Origin: Mesostigma viride
Taxonomy: Eukaryota > Streptophyta > Mesostigmatophyceae > Mesostigmatales > Mesostigmataceae
NCBI GenBank assembly: GCA_009746045.1
Contig: RPFO01000649.1
Location: 10,001 to 41,000 of the forward strand
Direction: 5' to 3'
Length of the DNA: 31,000 nucleotides
Each line of letters begins with the position of its first letter. Within the stretch, counting starts at the first letter, position 1. The translations under genes were made by a program, and so were the position numbers. Shown here in pieces: positions 1 to 9,755 of the stretch. The notes under the pieces were generated by a model. It was not told the origin of the DNA. It saw only the letters and a list, made by a program, of their open reading frames with translations, and searched no databases.

Positions 1-695
1 AATCCCAGACGACAAAATGCCCTTGTCGCAGATCACTCCAGTGTCGGCTTGCCGACCCCTGAGCTTGCCAAACAACTCTATCACCAAGCATGTACGACAA
101 CTAGCTGGCCCTGACGAAAAAAGCTGCCTCGTCGCATTCACAAAAGCGGCTTGCCAGCCTGCCGAATATCAATGCCAAGATTGCACGACATTATCTACCT
201 GCAGCGGACAGTTCTCGAGATCAATAAAGCGCCAGTTTGCGTGCACGTGCATGTTCAGCCTGCACGACCCGCATAATTGCCAGGCTGGCAGCGTAGCTTG
301 GTCCGTGTTATAGTCCAGCAGCCAGTGCGTGCTGCTTGCCAGCGTTGGCACGGACCTCCTGGTGACGCATGTCAGTACCACTGTCAACTCCCAGTGCTGC
401 GCGTCGCGCTACGGCGCATGCGTTGCTCCTGTAAGGCCCAAATGCCTAAGGCGTAACAACTCGCACACGCGCAATGCCTAGCTGCCTCGCCTCGTCCCCC
501 GGGCCGGCCGCGTGGCGGCCGCGCGTAAAGCCAATACTCGTGCGAATCGGAACGGCGCGCGACAGCTGCATGTCGCGTACTCGTGCCAAACTCCGTGCAC
601 TGACAGTAGCCCACGACCTCGTTAGCCCTCATGAGGTATGGCTGCTTGGGTGATCGATGGACCACATGCTAGCCTTACCCCACTAGTGCTGCCCA
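1..695 (-). repeat. Presumed 3' LTR and flank of gypsy element 1 (open at window edge)
   Basis: On the minus strand the gypsy pol reading frame is followed by a purine run (714-696) and then a TG dinucleotide at 695. This is the usual arrangement of a polypurine tract abutting a 3' LTR. Everything below 695 is therefore read as LTR or flanking DNA. No second LTR of this family lies in the window, so the outer LTR boundary cannot be fixed. The short open frames here have no recognisable domains and I do not call them genes. Confidence 0.45.
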
Positions 696-714
696 CTTTT
701 CTCCCCCCCCTCGC
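696..714 (-). promoter_or_regulatory. Polypurine tract of gypsy element 1
   Basis: A G-rich purine run on the minus strand lies just 3' of the PHD-finger coding region and just before a TG that can start the LTR. In LTR retrotransposons this tract primes plus-strand DNA synthesis. Gypsy element 2 has a closely similar G run at the matching place (27370-27386), which supports the call. Confidence 0.6.
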
Positions 715-1434
715 TACCAAGGCCTTTGCTGGGTAGCGAGCAACAAAGTGGCAGTAGCTGCTTGAATCGCCGGCATGGGTGGTGAACCCGGCAGCAATGC
801 ACACAGGGCAAAACCAGGAACCCTCAGGTACCTGAGACAGAGGGGGTTGAAGGCAGTGAAGATGCCAGCCGCAGTTGCAGTGATCACACAGCAACATGAC
901 CTCAGGCTGGTCGACCCGGTGACAAATTTGACACTGCGCATCGCGGATGCACCTAGCGGTGTGCGGCTGGATGCTCCGTGCCAGGTGGGGCATGGAGCAA
1001 GGAGACAGGTTCGACACATTGTCAGTGGTCTTACTACCATCCGCACCTTCGAGGACGGCCACCCCCGAAGGCTTAATCTCCACAATGCGAAGGATGGTGG
1101 GCCCGGCCGTGACGTCCAGCGTGTGTTGGGGTTGAGTCCGCAGAAACACATACTGGCCGGGGCGGAACTGCAGCCGCCTGGCATGCATATACTTGCCAAC
1201 CCGTCGCTGGGCGTACCGCAGGGTGTCGCGGTGCTGCGCGATCAACAGATTGTTCATCGCGATGGGCATCACCGATGTGGCAGCGCGCGCCACAACCTCC
1301 CGCAGCCACTCATTGGCGTCATCCCATTGAATCGGCTGGGGGTGAGCTACCTGCACCTCAGAGGGCAACAATGGTGCCCGACCAAAGAGCAGAAAATAGG
1401 GGGAGAACTGGGCGAGGGATTCTTGTGGGCTCAT
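715..1434 (-). pseudogene. Gypsy 1 integrase C-terminal region with PHD finger
   Basis: This is the C-terminal end of the Ty3/gypsy polyprotein. After the integrase core comes a beta-barrel-like segment (FRPGQYVFLRT, then GPTILRIVEIKPSG), which resembles the GPY/F module of gypsy integrases. A complete C4HC3 PHD finger follows at about 795-933: CQIC, CDHC, WHLHC and CPVC in the right order and spacing. PHD fingers commonly read histone H3 tails, so a role in choosing chromatin for integration is plausible but inferred. The frame is broken from the upstream integrase by an extra AT at 1435-1438 (CGGATATGAGC where gypsy 2 has CGCATGTCT). The last residues of the open frame run into the polypurine tract and LTR, so the true C terminus is uncertain. 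Confidence 0.85.
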
Positions 1435-2492
1435 ATCCGGTAGCCCATGGCGATCCAGGGTAGTTCCCTATCCCAGGTGGCCACACGTGCTGCTTGCAAC
1501 GCCCATTTGCGCAGCGCCTGTTTGACTGTCTGAACCAAACGCTCAGCCAGTCCATTGGCCTGAGGGTGCTCCCGCGACGTGTGCCGATGATCGATGGAGC
1601 AGGAATCCAATAGCTCTTGGAATTCCCCACGAAATTCCCCGCCTTGGTCTGAAACCACCTCCGCCGGTGCCCCATACCGAGCAATAACATCCAGGAAGTA
1701 GGTGGCTGTGGTGGCGGCGTGCTTGTCGGGTAGGGGAATCAGTTCCAGCCACTTGCTGAACGATTCCACACACACCATGACGTAACGGTTGCCGGAAGTG
1801 CTGAGCTCAAAGGGCCCACACAAGTCGACGTGCCACCGGTAGAACAAGCCCCGGATGGGCAAGCTCATGAGCTCCTTGTCATGATGGTCCAGGTTGAAAC
1901 GCGCTTTCGCGCGAGCACACTCAGCACAACTGGCTACCTGCCGTGCTATGGCATGCTTCATGCCCGCCCACCAATACACCCCACGCACCATGGCACCTGT
2001 GCGGTTTGCACCCATGTGCCCGAACCGCTCATGGTAATGTGCAACGAGGGCAGCACGCTTGTCAGGGGGCGGCACGACCAGCTTGCGGCGCCCCACAAGC
2101 TTGTAGACCTGGTTGCCCTCCCAGGTATAATTCACAGCCCGGCGCTCCACGCGCTCTTGCTCGGCTTGCCTCTGGGTCGGTGTCCTGCAGTCAGTAGGGG
2201 CTGGAGAGGAAGGCAACCCCTGCACCCGCTCGAGAACCCTCCCATCCAGCCACACGTCTCCAGCGCAGCACTCCACCGCAATGGCGTGACTGGCGGCAGC
2301 ATGCAGCACCACACAGCCCATGCTCGCCGGATCCACCGGCTGCGCAAGCGTGTCTTCAGCCAAAGGAAGAAACATCACGCCCTGGGATGGCGTGAAAGCC
2401 GCTGGCCGTACGGGATTGGCGTAGCTCGCAAACTCCGCCACGGCATCATGCACTGCAGAGTGCAGGAAAGCCATCGCGACTCGGAATCGCAT
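1431..2492 (-). pseudogene. Gypsy 1 integrase (zinc-binding and catalytic core)
   Basis: This frame encodes a Ty3/gypsy integrase. The N-terminal HHCC zinc-binding domain is visible as HERFGH, then CAECARAKA. The three acidic catalytic residues follow: D in YRWHVDLCGPF, D in EVVSDQGGEF, and E in HPQANGLAERLVQTVK. About 130 residues before the zinc domain link to RNase H and contain DGRVLERVQG, shared with gypsy 2. The enzyme would insert the cDNA copy into chromosomal DNA. The frame is separated by indels from RNase H upstream (about 2485) and from the C-terminal part downstream (1435-1438), so this copy cannot make an intact protein. Confidence 0.9.
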
Positions 2493-3225
2493 GGCCCGGC
2501 TGCGTTGACAAAGACGACTGAGCCCTGTGGTCCCTCCGCGCCCTGCGCTCGCGCCCCCGTCCGGTCCTCTGACGTTGCCAAAGCATAGCGTGATAAGACA
2601 TCGGCATTGGAATGGTCCACCCCAGCGCGGTGTACAATGGTCATGTTATATTCTTGAATAAGCATGGCCCAGCGCGCCAGCTTGCCAGTCAGATTAGCAC
2701 TTGTCATCAACCACTGCAGTGGCTGATGGTCGGTGACCAGCGTGAACTGACGCCCGAACAAGTATGGCCGAAAATGTTTGATGGCCCACACCACGGCCAG
2801 AGCCTCGCCCTCATACGATGAGTACTTGGCCTCAGCCCTGTTGTTGCTCCTGCTGGCATACGCCACCACATGTTCCTTGCCATGCACGTCCTTCTGTGCC
2901 AACACAGCACCAAGTCCAACCCTGGACCAATCCGTGTATAGCACAAATGGCTGGGCATAGTCGGGCTGACGGAGTATCGGCGCTGAGGTGAGCTCTGCCT
3001 TGATGGTCTCAATGGCGCGTTGCTGCGCCGGACCCCATGCCCAGACTGCACCTTTCTTCAACAGCTCCGTCAGTGGCTTAACCTTGGTGCTGAATAAGTT
3101 GGGGATATAACCTCGGTAATACCCCGCCAGCCCCAGGTAAGCCCGCACACCCGCCACATCCGTGGGCGTTGCCGCGTTGACAATCGCTTCCACCTTGGCC
3201 GCTAAGTTGTGGAGTTCTGCCGCCA
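2485..3225 (-). pseudogene. Gypsy 1 RT connection and RNase H
   Basis: The segment begins with the RT thumb/connection signature (VRAYLGLAGYYRGYIPNLF) and continues into a gypsy RNase H: YTDWSRVGLGAVLAQ with the first acidic residue, YEGEALAVVWAIKHFRPYL with the Glu, TDHQPLQWL with the second Asp, and NADVLSRYA at the end. RNase H removes RNA from the RNA:DNA hybrid during reverse transcription. The order RT, RNase H, integrase identifies Ty3/gypsy rather than Ty1/copia. Frame breaks lie at both ends, near 3225 and 2485. Confidence 0.9.
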
Positions 3226-3475
3226 GGAATGATCTGGTGTCCGAGGAAGTCGAGGCTCTGCTGCGCAAACCGACACTTCTCGGGATGCAGCTTTAGGTTG
3301 GCTCGCGCCAGTGCCATGCGCACCTGCTCAAGGTGCTGGAGGTGTTGCTCAAATATCTCACTGAAGATGATCACATCATCAATGTAACACGCAGCGAATG
3401 GCATGCCATTCAACACTTGATCCATGGCACGCTGAAAGATGGCACTCGCATTCCTAATAATGCCCGAAAGGCATC
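3225..3475 (-). pseudogene. Gypsy 1 RT palm with YIDD active site
   Basis: This piece carries ASAIFQRAMDQVLNG, the catalytic AACYIDDVIIFS motif, and LHPEKCRFAQQSLDFLGHQI, which are the palm and fingers motifs of gypsy reverse transcriptases. YIDD supplies the two metal-binding Asp residues. It sits in a different frame from both the upstream RT part (break near 3462) and the downstream RNase H (break near 3225). Confidence 0.88.
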
Positions 3476-4139
3476 CTGACCCATTCATAGAGTCGGTGGC
3501 CCCCCCAGAACGCGAGCTTGCGTTGGTCACCCTCCGCCACTTGGATTTGGTGAAACCCACTGCGGAGGTCTAGGGATGAGATGAACTGCACGCGTGGCGA
3601 TATCCGGTCAAGCACATCGTCCACTCGCGGCATGGGGTACCTGTCCATCGGGGTGTGTGCGTTGAGCTGCCGCAGGTCCGTCGCCATGCGCATCCCAGTC
3701 CATTCACCTGTCAACGCATCCTTCTTGGGCGCCACGACGGTTGCGGCCGCATAGTTGGATGTGGATGACCGAATGATGCCAGCAGCCTCCAGCTCCTCGC
3801 ATTGCTGCTGCACAAACTCCAGCTCAGCTTGACTCAGCCGGTGTTGTCGGCGAAACAGTGGCTGATCGGTGTCCAGCGGGACCCGCATCTGCCCATGCAC
3901 CATTGTAGCATCCCAGCTCTTGACTGCTGAATGCAAACGCGTTGCGCGCACCTTCCAGCCACTTGAGCAGCCTCGCACGTTGCTCAGCTGTGAGGTGCTC
4001 ACAGACGCTCCATTGATGGTTTGCTGCCGGGTCGCTTGCGCTCGAGACATTGTGCACAGCCACCGTGGGACCGCGCACGGCCGCCGACTGAAACAGCATG
4101 TATGCCGCCGCTCCCGGCGTAATGCCTCGCTCTCCCACC
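3460..4139 (-). pseudogene. Gypsy 1 protease-RT linker and RT N-terminus, truncated
   Basis: The 5'-most surviving part of gypsy 1 pol. One frame carries a linker (WSVCEHLTAEQRARLLKWL, then SSQELGC). Near 3900 the sense switches frame to the RT N-terminus: PLFRRQHRLSQAELEFVQQQ, AAGIIRSSTSNYAAATVVAPKKD, MATDLRQLNAHTPMDRYPMP, FISSLDLRSGFHQIQV and EWVRMPFG. These are RT motifs 1 to 4, including the first catalytic Asp in SSLDLRSGF. No gag and no protease DTGA motif is present: the element ends abruptly at about 4139, where repeat R begins. Either R interrupted it, or a deletion removed gag and the 5' LTR. Confidence 0.85.
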
Positions 4140-4673
4140 AGTTCGCATATTGGGGCACCAATGTGCTAGATGGATGCAGGTTGAGGAGACCTTTCCAACG
4201 CCGTGTCAACCGCCTAAAACAGACGAGGGACTAGAGAGATATCAGGTCCCGAAGTACTGCCGACCGGCGGGCGAGGGCGGTGCACTCTCAGGGCATAGTG
4301 GACAGGACACGTGGCAGGCAGTGTCCAGTGCACAGGCTTAGCCTGAACCATCACGTGACTGGGACACAGTGTACTGAGGACGCAACGGTCCTGTGGCTTG
4401 TAGAAGCCAGTGGCCAGCCAGCAGGTCTGCAAGGATGTAAGTCCATGCAGGACTGTGGCAGGTCCTGTGCTGTCCTAGACACAGGATAGCCAGAGATTCC
4501 TGTATGCTGCCTGCAACGAGGATGCAGGGCAGCGATACGAGGCTCTGGCAAAGTAGCGTTGCACAGCGTTGCTCATGACCGAGGCACAAGGATGGAACGA
4601 GGTTGCATATAGCTCGGGGCTCAACGAGGCAACGAGCGTCTTCACACACGAACCTTGGTCGTCACGACGAGTG
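4140..4673 (+). repeat. Dispersed repeat R, copy 1 (possible LTR or solo LTR)
   Basis: About 534 bases here align along their whole length with the reverse complement of 22353-22901. They start at a shared GCATATT(G/A)GGGCACCAATGTGCTAG and end at a shared CGAACCTTGGT(C/T)GTCACGACGAGTG. By eye the copies differ by scattered substitutions and small indels. Copy 1 lies directly upstream of, and in the same direction as, the ORF at 4824, as a 5' LTR would lie before its leader and first gene. No second copy in direct orientation and no target duplication was found, so the LTR reading is an inference. Confidence 0.7.
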
Positions 4674-4823
4674 GCGAGCCTATCGAGGGTCGTAGGCCTG
4701 GTGTGAGGATAAAGGTTGCTAGCCAGCAGCCTAGGGTCATTCCAGCCAGCAAGACCAGGAGCTCACAACAAGCTCTGCTGACGAGTTGCTGTGCAAATCG
4801 TACTATTGCTTCCAAGCGCTTTC

Positions 4824-5909
4824 ATGTCTGGTTCATCGTCGAGCAGCCACGGTGCTGGTGAGGCGAGCGAGCAGAGAGACGCGCAAGCGTTTTTCCCCTA
4901 CCGTAACCAAGCGAACGCCCCAACGTTCGTGCAAGCGGCCTACGTAGTGAGGCACTTGGCAGAAGAGGGGTGGGTGGCGGTTTGTGGGGGAGGCAACAGG
5001 CCAGCGGCGGCGGACCCGATTGTTCAAAGGGCTCGCGTCGTGATTTCCCCGGGTGAGACAGGGCGGGTGGCGGTGGAAGAGTTGGTGCGTATTCGTGACG
5101 CGCTAGCTGAAACTGCTAACAAAGTAGAGGTAGCCTATCAAGGCGGCCATATAACGTTAGCCGGTCTCGACCTAGCCAGGGAGGCGCTTAGCCAGATCGT
5201 GGCGACAGCGCTCGGCAGCACAAGGCTGTTCAACCACTGGATGGCTACAGCGGTGCTAGGGGAGGGGGTGCCAGACGCCGACATAATCCGGAACGCCCGA
5301 GCTCGCGAGGTTGTGAATCCGTGGAGCACGGCGGAGGTATTTGCTCAAACCATTGAGAATCTGGTTTCGGTCCTTTTGCAAGAGTCGAGAGGGTACGCGG
5401 ACAGGTTCTATATTACCATGCAGCCTTTCGGGGTGTACTCTAGGCTTGACACACCAAGGCCGGAAACCACCACAGCGTGGGGTCCGTAGGTGGAGATAGT
5501 CACCACGGGGGTCGAGAAGACGCCTGAGGACGTCCATTTCGAGTGGACTGACAAGCCAGAGGGCTCCGTAAAGCGCTCGGCCCAGCAGATAAACGAGGGC
5601 GACGGCACTACAGCGACCTACGAGGAGAGGCAGAGAGCAGATCTGCACGTCCCTCGTGAGGTGACTCACGAGTACGATCGTTACGGCCGAGGCGAGCAGA
5701 ACGAGCTTGCTGGAGGCGGTAAGCGGTGGGTACGCAATCTTGCCTGGCATCGCAATCCAGGTGAGGAACAACACCCGGTCGAACGCAAGGAAGACGGGCG
5801 ACCTGTGACGTGCGTGCTGGGAGAGTTTAACCCAGACCTCCAGATTGTCGCAGCAGCAGCAGCCACACCGGTTGCTGAGGGTGTTGAGGAGCGTCGATCA
5901 GGATCGTGA
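4824..5909 (+). CDS. Unrecognised ORF with one in-frame TAG (5487-5489)
   Basis: I do not recognise this protein. The ATG at 4824 (MSGSSSSSHG) opens a frame that runs 221 codons to a TAG at 5487-5489, then stays open in the same frame for 139 more codons to TGA at 5907-5909. The first part has a Ser-rich N-terminus and then looks folded and helical (VQAAYVVRHLAEEGWVAVCGGGN, GGHITLAGLDLAREALSQIV, EVFAQTIENLVSVLLQESRG). The second part is charged and low in hydrophobics, with an Ala run near its end. No zinc knuckle, protease or nuclease motif is visible. It follows repeat R in sense orientation, so it may be the first gene of a retroelement. The TAG could be a mutation, a readthrough site or the real end of a shorter protein. 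Confidence 0.5.
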
Positions 5910-6694
5910 GGAGTCGCAGGCGAGTGCAGGCCAGGAGGCGGCCTCGTCTGGGGTAGGTGCGTCGGCCTGAGTGGTTCCAGCAGCCATCGCGACAACTGGA
6001 GGTCAGAAATTTTCATATAATTCCTTGGTCGTCAAGACTGATTGAGACAATTGATAATCAGTTTATTCATTGCATATTTAGGTTACGGACTGCCACCGTT
6101 TCACCGCCAAAGCCATGGTGCGGTTCCCGGGTGGGGACCATAGCATCCATAGCCACACTGGGCTCGGACTGCAAGGTAAGTGCAACGTAAGTGTGTCACT
6201 TCCTTATCAAGGCACATTGGGGCAGCGGTTCACGTTCTAGAATATTCTGCACAAGTTGCCAGCTGTCGATTATACAATTGACGATTAGGAGAACGCCAGA
6301 TGTCAAGCAACTAACACGGCATACAATGCATCTAGAACTGGATTCAGTCATACGAAATATCCAACACGGAATATTCGGCCGAGGATAGTACCGTCGGCAC
6401 CTAAGGTACGCAAAGTATTGTGCCGGAATTACAACTTCGGCACTGCATAACTTTTGCTATACTGCACTATATTCAGTGCTATAAGTTGTGCCGGAAAGCT
6501 CACGGCGGGCCCTACCAAGCCTATTTAATTATCGGCCAGAAAGACGGCAGGCGGGTGCGATTGTTAGGGACGCAACCCTAATACCTCCGTTTACAACATG
6601 ATGGCCAGACACTACAAATGTAAACAGGCAGTTGGGCACACAGGGTGAAATTCACCTCTGACACCCCCCTTGCACAATGCCTAAAGTGAAGACA
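5910..6694. other. Non-coding gap between the unknown ORF and the recombinase fragment
   Basis: No supportable gene. The stretch is AT-richer than its surroundings. At 6417-6495 there are imperfect inverted copies of TGTGCCGGAA and AACTT(C/T)GGCAC-like motifs, which might be the remains of a small repeat. The tyrosine recombinase coding sequence should continue into 6300-6694 on the minus strand, but no HxxR or catalytic Tyr motif is visible, so that element has probably been truncated here. Confidence 0.5.
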
Positions 6695-7268
6695 CTACGC
6701 AGGTAGGGCAAACAGTCTCTCCCCCCTCAATTCAGGCAAGGGCCTAAAAGCTAGGTAGGGCAGCCAGGTATAAACATACTCTGACAGTTGAGCCGGCCCA
6801 AGCCGAACGTCAGGCTGGAGGCGCACATGGCCAACACGGAGGTTCAGCGCCTCCGAGATTCGCAGGTAATGGCGGAACACGATGACCACCAGCAGGCCCG
6901 CAAGGCGCTGACCTTGCATGACCATCGTGCTGGCAAGTGCAAACGCCGCCTCCCATGGAATGGGAGGAGGGGCACGGGGGGGCACAAGTGTTTTCCACCC
7001 AGCGAGGACGCCACGGGCCAAGTCCCACCGCTTCACCATACCGGGATAATAAAGTTGCAACCCCATCAAGGCATTGACACACGTTTGGCGGCTGTACCCC
7101 CGAAAATGAGCCCAGCCAGGCGACATACGCACAAAATGTCTCCTCAAGGGTGTTAGCTCGTGACGATGACCTGTCCGCCCGCCCACCAGCCTCCCACCAA
7201 GTCAAGAGGGAATCAAGACCACGACGGTAGGCCAGCAAGGTAGCCGGCTTTACTTTCCCCTCTAGCAA
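6695..7268 (-). pseudogene. Tyrosine recombinase of the DIRS/PAT-like element, frameshifted and truncated
   Basis: The N-terminal SAM-like core-binding region (VKPATLLAYRRGLDSLLTWW, then FCAYVAWLGSF) is in one frame. It switches, near 7100, to a second frame with YSRQTCVNALMGLQLYYPGM, ARGVLAGWKTLVPP, and LVVIVFRHYLRISEALNLRVG. The last motif matches the box I Arg region (R..EALNL) of tyrosine recombinases, which DIRS-group retrotransposons use in place of a DDE integrase. The frame stops at 6695 soon after this motif, so the HxxR and catalytic Tyr are missing. It lies directly downstream of RT/RNase H in the same orientation, the arrangement expected for a DIRS/PAT/Ngaro-type element. Non-functional as it stands. 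Confidence 0.7.
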
Positions 7269-7292
7269 TTATGGAAGGTAGCTAACAGGTGC

Positions 7293-7322
7293 AGGGGGGC
7301 CCGGGTTAGGATGGATGCCTTC
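7293..7322 (-). other. 2A-like NPGP motif between RNase H and recombinase
   Basis: In the frame that continues RNase H after its frameshift, the minus strand reads LTAEGIHPNPGPPAPV; the NPGP codons are at 7307-7296. NPGP is the invariant core of 2A (ribosome-skipping) peptides, which several retrotransposon groups carry. Here it sits at the RT/RNase H to recombinase boundary, followed by a TAA about 8 codons later and then by the recombinase frame. The canonical upstream D(V/I)ExNPGP is only loosely matched (EGIHPNPGP), so activity is uncertain. Confidence 0.5.
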
Positions 7323-8298
7323 CGCGGTCAGGTCGCGCACCCAGCCTGCCAAGAAAGTCGCCATGGATTGGCCGCGAGAAACGCCATCGGCTGCATGGTT
7401 GAAGTGCACTCGGCGTCCACACCCACTGAGAACGACTCCCAGTGGCGAGGGTCAGCGCGCACAAGCGGCGGCACTGCTTGTTGAGCTTGTGGGATGAGGA
7501 TCGCCCCTTAGCCAAGCAGCCCAACGCCGCGGTGGAGTCCACCAACCTCACCACCCGCTTGCCTCGGTTTGCCAAGCTGCGCGCACTCCTCTCCACGCCC
7601 TTCACTGCAGCCCGCACCTCCTTCTCGTTGATGTGCATCCCCGGATCCCGCCAACGACTCCTGACCCCAACCCGCCATTGCTGGCTAGTGATTGCTTGTT
7701 GCGCCCGCGCGCTCAGTGGCCTAGGGCCAGCGTAGGCCACCTCGCTTGGTATGAGCAAAGTCGGGTACCCCCGCACCTCTCGTGCCCTCGCCAGCTCCGT
7801 CACATCGCCCGGCTCCATGGTTGCGTACACGACACCTTGCCCGTAGGTGGACGCATCAGATGCAACCACCTCACGTGCCAAAGGTGCGCTTCGGTCAACC
7901 CTTAGCATGGGAGCCAAGGCCAGGGCACACTCTAACTCCTCCCGCACCCCGGCCCACAGCACCCAAGATCGCTTCCCCCACCCTTGCAGGCTGATGAATT
8001 TGAAACATTGCTGCCAAATGGACAAGCAGCTGCGGCTTAACACCTGCAGCCGCAACCACCGCCCCAAGATGGCAGCCAGCCCCTCGGCCGTAGCTCGGCC
8101 TCGAGTGAGTTTAGCCTGCGTGTGGCCGATCACAAGGTTGAGCTGCTTGACCGTTGGTTCCAGCACGCCGTTCCGTCGGTGCACCACCCCTAGGGCTTCT
8201 AGCTCGTCCCCTTCCAGGCTCGCCATCTTAGTCTTCTCCTTAGACGGCACAAGGTTGTTAGGGAGGTAGCCTTCCTCAATAGCGCGCGTGATGAGCTG
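7306..8298 (-). pseudogene. DIRS/PAT-like RT C-terminal part and RNase H
   Basis: This is the downstream half of the RT/RNase H gene whose upstream half is at 19302-20339. The RT thumb portion (PSKEKTKMASLEGDELEALGVV, LNLVIGHTQAKLTRG) is followed by RNase H: VVASDASTYGQGVVYA with the first Asp, INEKEVRAAVKGVE with the Glu, and VVRLVDSTAALGCLAKG with the second Asp. The last RNase H motif (NHAADGVSRG) is in another frame, so a frameshift lies near 7420. The CAG codon at 8298-8296 joins in frame with the AAC codon at 19304-19302 once the intervening 11 kb and one copy of the TG duplication are ignored. That shows the two halves were one gene. Confidence 0.85.
8297..8298. repeat. Target site duplication TG (left)
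   Basis: The bases TG here and TG at 19300-19301 flank the 11,001-base insert. Collapsing them to one TG restores a continuous open codon (Asn then Gln) in the interrupted RT, which is independent support for a 2-bp duplication. A 3-bp duplication does not fit (CTG versus TGG). Confidence 0.7.
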
Positions 8299-8308
8299 CA
8301 CTAGGAAG

Positions 8309-8576
8309 TCAGGATTGAGAAAACTGAGAAACCCTGAGAAAAATTGAGAAAAACCTGAGAAGAGCCGAGAAAAACTGAGAAGTAACTGAGAAGAGCTGAG
8401 AAGAGCTGAGAAGTTCCTGAGAAAAACTGAGAATCACCTGAGAAAAGGGGGTGAGAAAAATTGAGAAGAGCTGAGAAGAAATTGAGAATTTGAAAATCTG
8501 AGAAAAGTGAGACTTCACTCGGACTGAGAAAAGTGAGAAATCACAAGAACTGAGAAAACTGAAAAACCACAAGAGA
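8309..8576 (+). repeat. Left subterminal array of TGAGAA repeats
   Basis: About twenty copies of TGAGAA, mostly as (C/T)TGAGAA(A/G), occur in roughly 260 bases immediately inside the left terminus. They are irregularly spaced at about 9 to 16 bases. In CACTA-type transposons such arrays bind the transposase. An open frame on the minus strand across this array is a by-product of the repeat (a Phe/Ser-rich translation) and is not a gene. The variable spacing and lack of unique spacers exclude a CRISPR array. Confidence 0.85.
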
Positions 8577-8918
8577 GTGAAAAACAGATTATGAGAGCAG
8601 CAAGCACTGCCAACATAATTTCAGCAAGGCAATCAAGGAAACAGTTTTTTTTTATTAAAAAATAATTTATTTACGTATGAAAGCCGTCCTTTTGTGCATT
8701 GATTTCTTGACATGGCCCTGCCATAAACTCGTCTAATTCTCTAGCTTGCTGCAATTTTTTCAAAGAAGATGACTACAACTATGTTGCCATGGCTGTCTTT
8801 CACAAGGCCGCTTGCATAGCTTGATGCCCCGAATTGAAGATGTCGGTGCCGTTTGTATGCGCCACAAACTGAAAAGAATGCAAAACAAAAGCAGAACACA
8901 GGAATGGAAAATCAGCAC
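8577..8918. other. Internal A/T-rich part of the CACTAGG element
   Basis: No gene seen. It contains a T run and A-rich stretch at 8645-8675. Otherwise it is unremarkable sequence between the subterminal array and the 246-bp tandem repeats. Confidence 0.6.
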
Positions 8919-9656
8919 GTGTAGAACACGATTCATGACCCAATACTCACTTTTATGGCAAAGCAGCCCATACACATGAATCACGCCATGCACCAGATGT
9001 CACACGAGCAAGCCACGACATTGTCGTCGGATCATAAAGCAACAAACGTGAAAACGATAGCGGCCCAAATCTGAGATTCCGCCGAACACAGAAAATAAGA
9101 AGGCTCAGAAGCTACCAGCAAGGGATCGAACATAGGACCTTAGGCATGATTTCATGCAGCAAATGTGTAGAACACGATTTATGACCCAACAGTCACTCTT
9201 ATGGCAAAGCAGCCCATACACATGAATCACACCATGCACCAGATGTCACACGAGCAAGCCACGACATTGTCGTCGGATCAGAAAGCAATAAACGTGAAAA
9301 CGATAGCGGCCCAAATCTGAGATTCCGCGGAACACAGAAAATAAGAAAGCTCAGAAGCTACCAGCAAGGGATAGAACATAGGACCTTAGGCATGATTTCA
9401 TGCAGCGAATGTGTAGAACACGATTTATGACCCAACACTCACTCTTATGGCAGAGCAACCCATACCCATGAATCACACCATGCCCCAGATGTCACACGAG
9501 CAAGCCACGACATTGTCGTCGGATAAGAAAGCAATAAACGTGAAAACGATAGCGGCCCAAATCTGAGATTCCGCGGAACACAGAAAATAAGAAAGCTCAG
9601 AAGCTACCAGCAAGGAATCGAACATAGGACCTTTGGCATGATTTCGCGGCTGTGTG
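8919..9656. repeat. Three tandem copies of a 246-bp unit
   Basis: Units start at the shared GTGTAGAACACGATT at 8919, 9165 and 9411, giving an exact 246-base period with few differences between copies. Each unit contains GCCACGACATTGTCGTCGGAT, CCCAAATCTGAGATTCCGC and AGCTACCAGCAAGG. The third copy diverges after GGCATGATTTC near 9650. A partial inverted copy lies at 18048-18162 near the other end of the same transposon, so the unit belongs to the transposon. The ATCGAACATAGGACC segment resembles a tRNA T-arm in reverse, but no tRNA fold is present. Confidence 0.9.
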
Positions 9657-9750
9657 AGTCTCCAGATCCGAAGGCATCTCACTTAATTAACGTTTCGAAA
9701 CAGCCAAACTGCGAAAAACCTCTTACCGGAGGGAGTCGCCAATATCAAGG

Positions 9751-9755
9751 AGACA
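9751..9755. repeat. Target site duplication AGACA (left) of the LTR retrotransposon
   Basis: AGACA immediately precedes the 5' LTR, and AGACA immediately follows the 3' LTR at 17307-17311. A 5-bp duplication is standard for LTR-retrotransposon integrases. It proves that the three LTR copies and everything between them entered as one unit, or that an intact element was rearranged in place afterwards. Confidence 0.88.

Noticed and set aside
1-665. Short ORFs at the left edge as host genes
   Set aside because: They lie in the presumed gypsy 3' LTR, overlap each other on both strands and show no domain.
8309-8576. CRISPR-like array of short repeats, and a Phe/Ser-rich minus-strand ORF across it
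   Set aside because: Spacing is irregular, there are no unique spacers of constant length, and the repeats continue into the transposon terminus. The ORF is only the translation of the repeat.
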